Source: DASSSY01 sp035708205 (GTDB lineage Bacteria; Bacteroidota; Bacteroidia; Chitinophagales; Chitinophagaceae). From it: 64,000 nt of DNA. Below, in pieces: positions 18,825 to 27,181 of this stretch; position 1 is the stretch's first letter, and each line of letters opens with the position of its first letter. The stretch is taken from assembly GCA_035708205.1 (NCBI GenBank), contig DASSSY010000006.1, positions 372,001 through 436,000 on the forward strand, in the 5' to 3' direction. Under the pieces are notes generated by a model that saw nothing but the letters and a program-made list of their open reading frames with translations, had not been told where the DNA came from and made no database searches. The position numbers were made by a program, and so were the translations under genes.

Positions 18825-18830
18825 AAGGAG
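18825..18830 (+). promoter_or_regulatory. Ribosome binding site deciding the pirin start
   Basis: AAGGAG stands 6 bases before ATG 18837. Clear Shine-Dalgarno sites are rare in this window, so this one supports 18837 as the start. Confidence 0.6.
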
Positions 18831-18836
18831 TTTATT

Positions 18837-19712
18837 ATGGCAACTAAAGCAATAGAATCCGTTATCGCGCCGTCTACGCCCTTTTACGTCGGCGATGGTT
18901 TCCGGGTGCATCATTTTATTCCCGGGCATCCTTTTCCAACCATGCAGCGGACAGATCCTTTTATCATGCTGGATTATAATGCCCGGCAGCGTCTTGAACC
19001 TTCCGAAACCCCGAAAGGAGTAGGGGCGCATCCGCATAAAGGTTTTGAAACGGTAACTATTGCCTATAAAGGAAGTGTGGAGCATCAGGACAGTCATGGC
19101 GGCGGCGGTGTGATCCATGAAGGCGATGTGCAATGGATGACGGCCGGCAGCGGCCTACTGCACAAAGAGTTTCATGAAAAGGAATTTAGCCGGAAAGGGG
19201 GCGACTTTCAGATGGTGCAGCTTTGGGTAAACCTTCCTGCGAAAGACAAGAAGGTGCAGCCAAGATATCAAGCTATTAAAGCCCCTGAAATGGGACGGCA
19301 TATCTTAGAAAATAATGCCGGGACTGTTGAGGTCATTGCGGGCAATTATAAAGGTACACAAGGCCCGGCAGCCACATTTACGCCGGTTCATTTGTATAAT
19401 GCCCGGTTGAACAGCGGGGCATCGGCCGGTTTTTCCTTCCCTAAGCATTATACCACTGCCTTGTTGGTTATTGAAGGCAATGTCATGGTCAACGGCCAGC
19501 AATCTGTACCCGCAAGCCATTTTGTTTTGATGAATGACGCAGGAGAGGATTTCCGGATTGAGGCTGCCGATAACGCGTTGGTATTGGTTATGAGCGGTGA
19601 ACCCATCAATGAGCCGATAGCGGCGCATGGCCCTTTTGTGATGAATACACGCGATGAGCTGATTGAAGCCTTTGAAGATTTTAATTTGGGAAAATTTGGG
19701 TATCTGGAATAA
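18837..19712 (+). CDS. Pirin-family protein (quercetin 2,3-dioxygenase-like)
   Basis: The 291-residue bicupin has the pirin N-terminal signature HPHKGFETVTIAYKGSVEH with metal-binding histidines, followed by GDVQWMTAGSGLLHKE, which supplies another His and Glu. The C-terminal cupin (about 185-285) is less conserved. Pirins bind iron and act as redox-sensing cofactors or as quercetinases in vitro; the role here is unknown. I start it at 18837 rather than 18816 because a -7 box ends at 18814 and AAGGAG precedes 18837. A strong terminator follows the stop. The Crp/Fnr gene upstream is its likely regulator. Confidence 0.92.
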   Translation: MATKAIESVIAPSTPFYVGDGFRVHHFIPGHPFPTMQRTDPFIMLDYNARQRLEPSETPKGVGAHPHKGFETVTIAYKGSVEHQDSHGGGGVIHEGDVQWMTAGSGLLHKEFHEKEFSRKGGDFQMVQLWVNLPAKDKKVQPRYQAIKAPEMGRHILENNAGTVEVIAGNYKGTQGPAATFTPVHLYNARLNSGASAGFSFPKHYTTALLVIEGNVMVNGQQSVPASHFVLMNDAGEDFRIEAADNALVLVMSGEPINEPIAAHGPFVMNTRDELIEAFEDFNLGKFGYLE

Positions 19713-19757
19713 AAAGAGGAGGTAAAATTTTCCCATTCTGCAGGTGTTTATCCAAAC

Positions 19758-19794
19758 AAAAATCCGCCACAAAAGATCTTGTGGCGGATTTTTT
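19758..19794. terminator. Bidirectional intrinsic terminator
   Basis: A 15-base arm (19758-19772) pairs perfectly with 19779-19793 across a 6-base loop. The GC-rich core is TCCGCCAC, with an A-run before and a T-run after. It can end pirin on the plus strand and the cytochrome gene on the minus strand. Confidence 0.9.
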
Positions 19795-19810
19795 CTTATT
19801 TTACGGGGAA

Positions 19811-20146
19811 TTATTCTGTCTTGGCCGCGCCTGAATTGGCAATTAAATAAGCGCGGACCAAGGTCGCATCCTGTTTGTTTAAGTTGGCTTTGGTAATCAT
19901 TACCTTTAAGACATTATTCCAGCTTTCAGGTGTACGGCTTTCAGGTGCAAACAGCTTGTGGCAACGGTTACAATGGCTTTGCCAGATCATTTTACCCTGA
20001 TCGAGCTGATCGCCGCTGAATTGATTTTTAACTTCCACAGCCGTAGGAACGGGACCGGCGGTTACCTGCTTGGCGACTTTTGGAGAACAGTTGGCCATAA
20101 CGAAGACAAAAGCGCTTAAAACGCCGACAACGATTAGTTTTTTCAT
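19811..20146 (-). CDS. Small c-type cytochrome lipoprotein
   Basis: The 111-residue protein has a lipoprotein signal peptide with Cys20 (MANC), then one heme-attachment motif CNRCH at 59-63. Met83 (KVMIT) is a plausible sixth ligand of the heme. This fits a small monoheme cytochrome c anchored to a membrane and facing the periplasm, where it would carry electrons. Partner proteins are not evident next door; the convergent neighbour is pirin and the divergent neighbour is folA. The segment before the heme site is low in structure and looks like a tether. Confidence 0.85.
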   Translation of the reverse strand: MKKLIVVGVLSAFVFVMANCSPKVAKQVTAGPVPTAVEVKNQFSGDQLDQGKMIWQSHCNRCHKLFAPESRTPESWNNVLKVMITKANLNKQDATLVRAYLIANSGAAKTE

Positions 20147-20278
20147 ATAATGTGATTTTTTATTTTAATAAATGCTTGACTCCCCGAAGGTAAGTATTGT
20201 CATCGAATTGTAAAAAGGTTTTTCTTTAAAAATGTGGAAAATTAATAGCCTGCTAACAAAAAATCGGAACTTTGCCGC

Positions 20279-20773
20279 ATGAAGCTAACCTATGTTGTTG
20301 CCGTTTCCGATAATGAGGTCATTGGCGTGGATAATCAGTTGCCCTGGCATTTGCCGCATGACCTGAAATTTTTTAAGAAAAATACTTTGGGAAAGCCCGT
20401 CATTATGGGCAAGAATACTTTTTGGTCTATGGGCAAAGCTCTACCGGGACGCCTGAACATTGTGTTGTCCCGCAGCCTGGCATCGGCACCGGAAGGAACG
20501 CTGTTGTTTGCCAATATGGAAGAAGCGCTTAATTTTTTAAAGACGGAAGGACAGCCGGAAGCCTGTGTTATCGGTGGCGGTGAAATATTTAAAGCTTACC
20601 GGGATATGGCCGATGAATTATTACTCACGCGTGTTCATACGAATATTGATAACGGAACAGCGTTTTTTCAATTGCCGGATCAGCGAAAATGGATGCTGGT
20701 CTGGTCTGAAGCGCACCATAAGGATGAAAAACATGCTTTTGATTTTACTTTTGAAAGGTGGCTGCGCCGATGA
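20279..20773 (+). CDS. folA: Dihydrofolate reductase
   Basis: The 164-residue enzyme reduces dihydrofolate with NADPH for thymidylate and purine synthesis. Family motifs are in order: YVVAVSDNEVIG, LPWHLPHDLKFFK with the catalytic acid Asp28, the NADPH-binding GKPVIMGKNTF, LPGRLNIVLSR and IGGGEIFKAY. Length is normal. Its stop TGA overlaps the ATG of the next gene, so the two are translationally coupled. An upstream GAACTTTG is a one-mismatch -7 box about 10 bases before the start. Confidence 0.97.
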   Translation: MKLTYVVAVSDNEVIGVDNQLPWHLPHDLKFFKKNTLGKPVIMGKNTFWSMGKALPGRLNIVLSRSLASAPEGTLLFANMEEALNFLKTEGQPEACVIGGGEIFKAYRDMADELLLTRVHTNIDNGTAFFQLPDQRKWMLVWSEAHHKDEKHAFDFTFERWLRR

Positions 20774-21309
20774 ACATTGAAAAACTAAAATTTTGGTGGC
20801 GCGCGAAAGGACGGCACGGAACCCATTCCCCTTTTGTCTATGCCTTTGTTGAACGCGTATTGCGCAGTAAAGAGGTCTTTAAAAACCGCCCCCCGGAATT
20901 TTCTGCAAAGTCTTGGCAAAGACTCAATGCTTCCCTGAAATTTTTGCAGGTGGATGAGGTGCTTTTTTCTGAAAGCTACCCTGGCGAAGTAAAAACGGCA
21001 CTGTCCGGGAACTGGCCCCAGGTATGCATGAGGATCTTCAACCCCCATGTGCCCGCGACGGCAGAAAATGTTCTTCTTTTGTTAAGCCCTGGCGATGATC
21101 CGGCAAATTTACCGGATGATCTCCAGATGAATCCATCCGGGCGTTTTTGTATTTATGTGGTTCATCCTCATTTTTCAGATCAGGTATCCTCAAATATTGA
21201 GTCATTGAAAAATAATCCCGCTTTTAAGATGGTTTTGGACTTCTGGCAAGGGTTATTGTTGGCCTGCAGCAACGATTTTAAGGAAAAACAATTTTTTGAA
21301 GTAAGGTAA
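20770..21309 (+). CDS. Shortened relative of Bacteroidota 'HGTHSPF' SAM methyltransferases
   Basis: The 179-residue protein begins MNIEKLKFWWRAKGRHGTHSPFVYAF, the N-terminal signature of a Bacteroidota methyltransferase family usually annotated as SAM-dependent, and it ends with a matching tail (DFWQGLLLACSNDFKEKQFF). The middle is short and I find no glycine-rich SAM loop, so it may have lost catalysis. ATG 20770 overlaps the folA stop (ATGA), which is better than the longer frame from 20758. Function unknown. The coupling to folA suggests joint expression but not necessarily joint function. Confidence 0.6.
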   Translation: MNIEKLKFWWRAKGRHGTHSPFVYAFVERVLRSKEVFKNRPPEFSAKSWQRLNASLKFLQVDEVLFSESYPGEVKTALSGNWPQVCMRIFNPHVPATAENVLLLLSPGDDPANLPDDLQMNPSGRFCIYVVHPHFSDQVSSNIESLKNNPAFKMVLDFWQGLLLACSNDFKEKQFFEVR

Positions 21310-21368
21310 TTAAAATATTTTATTTTAAATTTTTCCCGATTTTGACAGCCCCGGGGAAAATGAGCTTT

Positions 21369-21376
21369 TACCTTTG
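21369..21376 (+). promoter_or_regulatory. Possible -7 box for the porin-imelysin operon
   Basis: TACCTTTG fits TAnnTTTG, with TTTGAC at 21341-21346 as a loosely spaced -33 box. It lies only 15 bases before the start codon, so the leader would be about 8 bases; a second promoter further upstream is possible. Confidence 0.35.
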
Positions 21377-21390
21377 CGCGTATTTTTGTC

Positions 21391-22671
21391 ATGAACAGGA
21401 AATTTATTTATTCTTTATTGTCCGCAGCAGCGCTGTTTCCCCTCATGGGTCGTGCGCAGGACAACAATACTAATGTGCATGCCGCGGCTATGACGCCGGC
21501 GCAAAGGCTGGTAGCGACTACCGGTGAGGATTTATTGACCGGCAATAACGGTGATGAAGCGCAGACGGTGATCTCCGGGTATGGCCAGGCTTCCTTTCAG
21601 CGTAATGACCAATATCGGGACAATCATGTCAATTTGGACCGGGTGGTTTTGTTCGTTGGTCATCAGTTTAATAAAAAAGTCGCATTATTCACAGAATTGG
21701 AAGTGGAGGACGCCAAAGTGGAGGGCGGTAGCGTGTTGGGGACGGTAGGTATGGAGCAGGCATATTTAAAATTCAGCCTGAATCCCCGGCAGTATTTTGT
21801 GGCCGGATTGTTTTTGCCGCGGATAGGGATTATTAATGAAAATCATTTACCGATTAATTTTAATGGCGTTGAGCGCCCTTTGGTGGAGCAGTTTATTATT
21901 CCCTCGACATGGCGTGAGATCGGCGTAGGCTTTTACAGCCAGATGAGCACTTTGCCCATTAGCTATTCTCTTGCTTTGGTCAATGGTTTGGATGCCGGCA
22001 ATTTTAGGCATGGAACAGGTTTGCAGGGCGGCCGCGGGGAAGGTCAAATGGCCAGTGCCAATAATATTGCCGTTACGGCTGCCATCAATGCTTATGTTCA
22101 GGATTTTAGATTTCAGGTTTCCGGGTATGCCGGCGGAACCGTGCCGCTGACGAAATACCAGGCTGACAGCCTGAGATCCGTTTCCGGTTTGTTCGCGGCA
22201 CCGGTATATCTGGGCGAGGTGGATGTACAATATAATAAAGGCGGGTTTTCCGCTAAGGCTTTGGGCGTATATGTCGCTTATCCGGATGCGGACGAGATCA
22301 ACAGGCTATATGCTAATAACAGTCCTGAAAGCATGTATGGCGCTTATGCGGAAGTGGCGTATGATATTTTCCATGGCTTTAAGAAGCCGGCTTTTGACGA
22401 TAGATCGCTGATCGCTTTTGCACGCTATGAACGCCTGAACATGAACGCTACTATTCCTGAAAACGGGATAACGGACGGCACGCTGGATCAGGCACATCTT
22501 GTTGTAGGGTTTAATTATTTGCCTATGCACAATGTTACCATCAAGGCTGATATGCGCCTGACCCATACGGGGCCTCAAAATAAGGCGCTGATTATTAATC
22601 CGCCACCGGTTATGTTCCCTTATCCACAAAATAACAGCTTTATTAATGTGGGTGTCGGATACTCGTTCTGA
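21391..22671 (+). CDS. Outer-membrane porin-like beta-barrel protein
   Basis: The 426-residue protein has a signal peptide (about 1-22, ending GRAQ). The rest shows alternating strands such as GYGQASFQRND, VALFTELEVED and ARYERLNMNAT, and the last strand ends in Phe (VGVGYSF), which is typical of outer-membrane barrels. It resembles phosphate-selective or general porins of Bacteroidota. It opens a four-gene run with Rieske, imelysin and di-heme oxidoreductase genes, with gaps of 24, 40 and 62 bases. A role in letting a metal or its chelate across the outer membrane is inference. Confidence 0.75.
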   Translation: MNRKFIYSLLSAAALFPLMGRAQDNNTNVHAAAMTPAQRLVATTGEDLLTGNNGDEAQTVISGYGQASFQRNDQYRDNHVNLDRVVLFVGHQFNKKVALFTELEVEDAKVEGGSVLGTVGMEQAYLKFSLNPRQYFVAGLFLPRIGIINENHLPINFNGVERPLVEQFIIPSTWREIGVGFYSQMSTLPISYSLALVNGLDAGNFRHGTGLQGGRGEGQMASANNIAVTAAINAYVQDFRFQVSGYAGGTVPLTKYQADSLRSVSGLFAAPVYLGEVDVQYNKGGFSAKALGVYVAYPDADEINRLYANNSPESMYGAYAEVAYDIFHGFKKPAFDDRSLIAFARYERLNMNATIPENGITDGTLDQAHLVVGFNYLPMHNVTIKADMRLTHTGPQNKALIINPPPVMFPYPQNNSFINVGVGYSF

Positions 22672-22695
22672 TCATTAGTATAATAAACAAATAAA

Positions 22696-23145
22696 ATGGA
22701 CAGACGGTCATTTTTAAAAGGTTCCTGCAAAGCTTGTCTATTGATGAGCGCCGGTATGATGCTGGGCGCTTCCTTTTTGGAAGGTTGCGCCGGGTTAGGC
22801 GGGAGCGTGCTGAAGGCAAGCGCCGTTGGCGGGAAAATCCGGTTGCCCGTTAGCGATTTTGCTATGCAAAAAACAAGATTAGTGCGCGTCAGCGATTACG
22901 AGTATGACATTGCCGTTCGCGAAATTTCGGAAGGAAACTTTTTAGCCTTATTGATGAAATGCACCCATGCGGGGCAACCGTTGACCAAAACCGGTAGCGG
23001 TTTTTACTGTACCCTGCATGGCAGCCGGTTTTCGCCCACGGGCATTGTGGAAAACGGCCCTGCTTCACAGCCTTTGGCGCATTTACCTGTTGTCATGGAA
23101 AGCGGGCAGCTTGTTCTGACCCTTATTGACCCTTCAAAGGTGTAA
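22696..23145 (+). CDS. Rieske 2Fe-2S protein, exported
   Basis: The 149-residue protein has a Tat-like N-terminus (DRRSFLKG) with a hydrophobic stretch and a possible lipobox LEGC. The Rieske ligands are Cys89-x-His91 (CTHAG) and Cys105-x2-His108 (CTLHG), arranged as in ferredoxin-type Rieske proteins. It would sit in the periplasm or on the membrane and pass electrons. The gene lies between the porin and imelysin genes, so an electron-transfer role in metal uptake or oxidation together with the di-heme enzyme is plausible but inferred. Confidence 0.87.
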   Translation: MDRRSFLKGSCKACLLMSAGMMLGASFLEGCAGLGGSVLKASAVGGKIRLPVSDFAMQKTRLVRVSDYEYDIAVREISEGNFLALLMKCTHAGQPLTKTGSGFYCTLHGSRFSPTGIVENGPASQPLAHLPVVMESGQLVLTLIDPSKV

Positions 23146-23185
23146 TTATATACTATACTTATAATATTTTAAATAGGATCAAAAA

Positions 23186-24277
23186 ATGAAAAAACAATTT
23201 TTTATTGCCGTCTTAGGATTAAGCGTTGCGGTAACGGGTTTTTATAGCTGCGACAAAAATGATGAGACCAAACCGCAAACGGATTTTGTAACCCTGCAAC
23301 AAAATACGCTGAATGATTTCGTTGATATTGTGGCGATTCCGGGATATGCCAGGTTTACACAAGAAGCCACTGCCTTGAAGATTGCCGTTCATGCCTTGGC
23401 GGCCAGCCCTACCGTTGCCAACCAGACCGCCGCGAGAAACGCCTGGAAGGCCGTTCGGGAAATATGGGAACATAGCGAAGGCTTTCTGATCGGACCGGTT
23501 GAGGATAATAACTACGATCCTTATATGGATACGTGGCCTACGGATGTCAATTCAATGGAGGCCCTCCTGAATGGCAGCACACCTTTAACCGTTCAGCAAT
23601 TGGAAGGCTATGATAATGCCGACGATGCTGCTCAATTAGCGCTTCGCGGGTTTCACCCCCTGGAATTTTTATTATGGCAGCCGGATGTGAACTATGATAG
23701 TCGCGAGATTGATTACATGACTGCTTTGGCTGATGATATTTATAATAATGTGGTGGCTTTACAGGACAGCTGGTCGCCCTCTGCGGGTAATTTTGGCCAG
23801 GAGCTGAAGAATGCTGGTCAATCCGGTAGTCGCTACACCAGCAAAAAAGATGCCTTATTGGCTATTGCCGGTGCTTTAACGGATATTTGCGGCGAGGTAG
23901 GCGAAGGAAAAATGGTCGATCCGTTTTTACCACAACCTGATTCTGCTAATACGGAATCTCCTTATTCACACAATTCCCTGATCGATTTTCAAAATAATAT
24001 CCGGGGTGCTTATGATGTGTACAGGTGTCAATTTGCCGGTCAGTCAGGAATCTCCCTGAGCGATTTGGTTGCTGCTAACAACAAGACATTAGATGCCAGG
24101 ATCAAACAGCAGTTTCAAGCGGCTATTAATTCTTTTAGCGGTTTTAACACGACTTTTGAGCAGGCCATTTATACCCAGTCCAGCCAGGTCCAGAATACAA
24201 TTGATGCTATCCAGTCTTTAGAAGAGACGCTAAACACTGATTTGACGCAATATTTACAGCAATATATCAAAAATTAG
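23186..24277 (+). CDS. Imelysin-family lipoprotein
   Basis: The 363-residue protein carries a lipoprotein signal (YSC, Cys22) and the imelysin signature GxHxxE as GFHPLEF, with His157 and Glu160. A first helical bundle (about 40-190) contains AWKAVREIWEHSEGF, and a second bundle is rich in glutamine. Imelysin and EfeO/IrpA-like proteins bind iron in the periplasm during uptake. The next gene encodes a di-heme oxidoreductase, a frequent partner of imelysin genes in Bacteroidota. The iron role rests on family knowledge. Confidence 0.9.
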   Translation: MKKQFFIAVLGLSVAVTGFYSCDKNDETKPQTDFVTLQQNTLNDFVDIVAIPGYARFTQEATALKIAVHALAASPTVANQTAARNAWKAVREIWEHSEGFLIGPVEDNNYDPYMDTWPTDVNSMEALLNGSTPLTVQQLEGYDNADDAAQLALRGFHPLEFLLWQPDVNYDSREIDYMTALADDIYNNVVALQDSWSPSAGNFGQELKNAGQSGSRYTSKKDALLAIAGALTDICGEVGEGKMVDPFLPQPDSANTESPYSHNSLIDFQNNIRGAYDVYRCQFAGQSGISLSDLVAANNKTLDARIKQQFQAAINSFSGFNTTFEQAIYTQSSQVQNTIDAIQSLEETLNTDLTQYLQQYIKN

Positions 24278-24339
24278 TCAGCATAATAATTTGTGCCGGC
24301 AGCTGTCAGTTCGGGTAGCCGCCGGCTTAATTTCTTTTT

Positions 24340-25713
24340 ATGAAAAAAGTTGCCGTTGCCGCCCTGTTGCTATCCATTGTTGTCGTCAATGTACTTTGCC
24401 GTAAAGCGCCGGAGTTTAAGGCTGATGAATATGACCCACGGCTTTCCGGAGGTGCCGCAACCACATTTATCGCCAGCTCTCAGGCCTTTGGCCAGATGGT
24501 GGATGGACTTGAAACTTACGACGCTTTTATGCATGAACTGGGCGATAAGATGTTTGAACAAACATTTGTGTCCGCCCCATCACCTCATTATCCCGGTCTC
24601 GGCCCGATATTTAATAATGTATCCTGTGTGTCCTGTCATCATAATGACGGTAAGGGAACGCCTACTTTAGGCTTAATTACCTCTTCGTTACTGGCACGGA
24701 TCAGTATTCCCGGAACGGATGAATATGGCGGTCCTAAGCCTGCGCCCGGATTTGGCGGTCAGCTTCAGGATAAAGCCATTACCGGCAGCCAGCCTGAGGT
24801 GAAGGTTAATGTCAGCTATCAGGAAATACCTTTTACGTTTCCTGACGGGCAGCAGATTTCACTGAGGAAACCAACCTATACGCTCACTAATCCTTACATC
24901 CCCTTGCCGGCCGGCTATATGATCTCCGTACGTTTGGCTCCTCCCGTATTTGGTCTTGGCTTGCTCAATTTAATTCCCCAAAGCACTATTGAAGCCGCCG
25001 CTGACCCGACGGATAAAAACAGAGATGGCATAACCGGTCATCCGAATTATGTTTATGATCCGCAAACCGGCAAAACAGAACTGGGGCGCTTTGGCCTGAA
25101 AGCTAATGTGCCGACACTGCTGGCGCAGGTAGCCGGCGCTTTGCAACAGGATATGGGCGTAACCAATTATGTTTACTCCCGGGAAAGCAGCTATGGACAA
25201 TCGCAATATGATGATTCACATGACGATCCTGATGTTCCGGACAGTATTGTTAATGCCCTGACTTTTTATGTGCAGACCTTAGCCGCTCCCGCGCGGAGAA
25301 ATGTAACGGACCCGGATGTACAGCATGGCGAAAAGTTATTTACTCAGATTAATTGTTCAGGCTGTCATACCCCAACGGTTTATACGGATGTGGATGTACG
25401 TCTGCCAATGCTGAGCCATCAACGCATTCATCCTTATACGGATATGCTTTTGCATGACATGGGCAGTGATTTGGGAGACGGGCGGCCCGATTATAAGGCA
25501 GGCGGAAGCGAATGGCGTACATCGCCGCTTTGGGGCGTTGGCTTATTTCCAAAGACCAACGGGGAAGCTTTTTATTTGCATGACGGCCGTGCCAGAACAT
25601 TGATTGAAGCGATCTTGTGGCATGGGGGCGAGGCGGAAAGAGCCAAAGACGCCTTTGTTCATTTAAGCCGTAGTGACCGGGATGACCTGGTCAAATTCTT
25701 AAAATCATTGTAG
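24340..25713 (+). CDS. Di-heme oxidoreductase (DHOR family) lipoprotein
   Basis: The 457-residue protein has a lipoprotein signal (VNVLC, Cys20) and two c-type heme motifs: CVSCH at 96-100 and CSGCH at 339-343. Between them lie conserved stretches such as FGGQLQDKAITG and RFGLKANVPTLLAQVAGALQQDMG, which are typical of putative di-heme oxidoreductases related to MauG-like peroxidases. The C-terminal AFYLHDGRARTLIEAILWHGGEA is a family hallmark. It closes the porin-Rieske-imelysin run. The electron donor could be the Rieske protein; the substrate, perhaps iron, is not shown by the sequence. Confidence 0.9.
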   Translation: MKKVAVAALLLSIVVVNVLCRKAPEFKADEYDPRLSGGAATTFIASSQAFGQMVDGLETYDAFMHELGDKMFEQTFVSAPSPHYPGLGPIFNNVSCVSCHHNDGKGTPTLGLITSSLLARISIPGTDEYGGPKPAPGFGGQLQDKAITGSQPEVKVNVSYQEIPFTFPDGQQISLRKPTYTLTNPYIPLPAGYMISVRLAPPVFGLGLLNLIPQSTIEAAADPTDKNRDGITGHPNYVYDPQTGKTELGRFGLKANVPTLLAQVAGALQQDMGVTNYVYSRESSYGQSQYDDSHDDPDVPDSIVNALTFYVQTLAAPARRNVTDPDVQHGEKLFTQINCSGCHTPTVYTDVDVRLPMLSHQRIHPYTDMLLHDMGSDLGDGRPDYKAGGSEWRTSPLWGVGLFPKTNGEAFYLHDGRARTLIEAILWHGGEAERAKDAFVHLSRSDRDDLVKFLKSL

Positions 25714-25782
25714 GGAGCCAGTGAGTGAAACTGATTTTCTGGCAGCGTAGCGGGAACGATTACTCTGCCTGGTTTTTTATAT

Positions 25783-25790
25783 TACCTTTG
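25783..25790 (+). promoter_or_regulatory. Promoter -7 box for enolase
   Basis: TACCTTTG, an exact TAnnTTTG match, lies 29 bases before the enolase ATG, giving a leader of about 22 bases. No clear -33 box is visible. Confidence 0.55.
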
Positions 25791-25818
25791 CCAACAATTT
25801 TTAAAAAATCATTTTATC

Positions 25819-27108
25819 ATGGCTTTTATTACCAATGTTCACGCCCGTCAGATTCTGGATTCAAGGGGCAATCCAACTGTTGAAGTCGATTTATTAACCG
25901 ATACCGGTGCTTTTGGACGGGCTGCCGTGCCATCCGGTGCTTCTACGGGCATTCATGAGGCGGTAGAGCTAAGGGATAATGATAGGGATATTTATTTGGG
26001 TAAAGGTGTCTTGAAGGCCGTTGACAATGTCAACAATGTTATTGCCGAGGAATTGCTGGGTTTTGATGTAACTGACCAAACCGGACTGGACAAATTTCTT
26101 TGTGAGCTGGACGGAACGGAGCATAAAGGGAAATTGGGCGCCAATGCAATTCTGGCGGTAAGCTTAGCCGCCGCAAAGGCAGCCGCGGAAGAATCGGGAT
26201 TGCCTCTTTACCGCTATGTGGGCGGTACTAATGCCACGATCTTGCCTGTACCTATGATGAATATTTTAAATGGTGGCGCTCATGCAGATAACAAGATTGA
26301 TTTTCAGGAATTTATGATTATGCCCATAGGTGCCGATACCTTTAGCGAAGGCTTACGTTGGGGCGTTGAGATATTTCATAGCCTGAAAACGGTTCTGAAA
26401 TCTGCCGGATACAGCACAAATGTTGGCGATGAAGGCGGCTTTGCACCCAATATTCAAAGCAACGAGGAAGCTATTGAAACCGTTTTGAAAGCTATTGAAA
26501 AAGCCGGTTACCATCCCGGCGAGCAGGTGGCTATCGCTATGGATGCTGCCAGCAGCGAAATGTATAACGCGCAGTTAGGCAAATATGTTTTCCATAAGTC
26601 GGACAACAAGCAAATGAGCAGCGAAGAATTGGTCGCTTATTGGGCGGATTGGTGCGCAAAATACCCTATTGTCAGTATCGAAGACGGTATGGCGGAAGAT
26701 GACTGGACGGGTTGGAAAGCTTTGACTGAAAAATTGGGTCAGTCAGTTCAGCTAGTGGGTGATGATTTATTTGTCACCAATGTTGCCCGTCTGGAAAAGG
26801 GCATTCAGGAAAATATTGCCAACGGGTTGTTGGTTAAGGTTAACCAGATCGGTAGTCTGACAGAAACTATCCGTTCCGTAAGAATGGCCCAAAACAGCCG
26901 TTACAATACTATCATGAGCCATAGAAGCGGCGAAACTGAAGACAGCACCATTGCCGATCTTGCTGTGGCTTTGAATTGTGGCCAGATTAAAACCGGATCC
27001 GCCTCCCGCAGCGACAGAATGGCAAAGTATAATCAGCTTATCCGTATCGAAGAAGAATTGGGCGCGGAAGCTATTTACTTAGGCAAGAAACTTGTTTTCG
27101 GCAGGTAA
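25819..27108 (+). CDS. eno: Enolase
   Basis: The 429-residue glycolytic enzyme interconverts 2-phosphoglycerate and phosphoenolpyruvate in the cytoplasm. Hallmarks are ARQILDSRGNPTVEVD, the mobile loop GRAAVPSGASTG, the magnesium ligands in IAMDAASSE, SIEDGMAEDD and GDDLFVTN, and the signature MSHRSGETED near residue 370. Length is standard. It has its own promoter and a strong terminator behind it. Confidence 0.99.
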   Translation: MAFITNVHARQILDSRGNPTVEVDLLTDTGAFGRAAVPSGASTGIHEAVELRDNDRDIYLGKGVLKAVDNVNNVIAEELLGFDVTDQTGLDKFLCELDGTEHKGKLGANAILAVSLAAAKAAAEESGLPLYRYVGGTNATILPVPMMNILNGGAHADNKIDFQEFMIMPIGADTFSEGLRWGVEIFHSLKTVLKSAGYSTNVGDEGGFAPNIQSNEEAIETVLKAIEKAGYHPGEQVAIAMDAASSEMYNAQLGKYVFHKSDNKQMSSEELVAYWADWCAKYPIVSIEDGMAEDDWTGWKALTEKLGQSVQLVGDDLFVTNVARLEKGIQENIANGLLVKVNQIGSLTETIRSVRMAQNSRYNTIMSHRSGETEDSTIADLAVALNCGQIKTGSASRSDRMAKYNQLIRIEEELGAEAIYLGKKLVFGR

Positions 27109-27127
27109 AAAGCGCTGCCTTAAAATT

Positions 27128-27165
27128 AAAAAGTCCCGGAACTGTTTCAGGTTCCGGGACTTTTT
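27128..27165. terminator. Bidirectional intrinsic terminator
   Basis: Arms 27128-27142 and 27151-27165 pair perfectly (core GTCCCGGAAC) around an 8-base loop, flanked by A- and T-runs. It ends enolase on the plus strand and the protease gene on the minus strand. Confidence 0.92.
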
Positions 27166-27181
27166 AAGAGCCACGGCCCGC

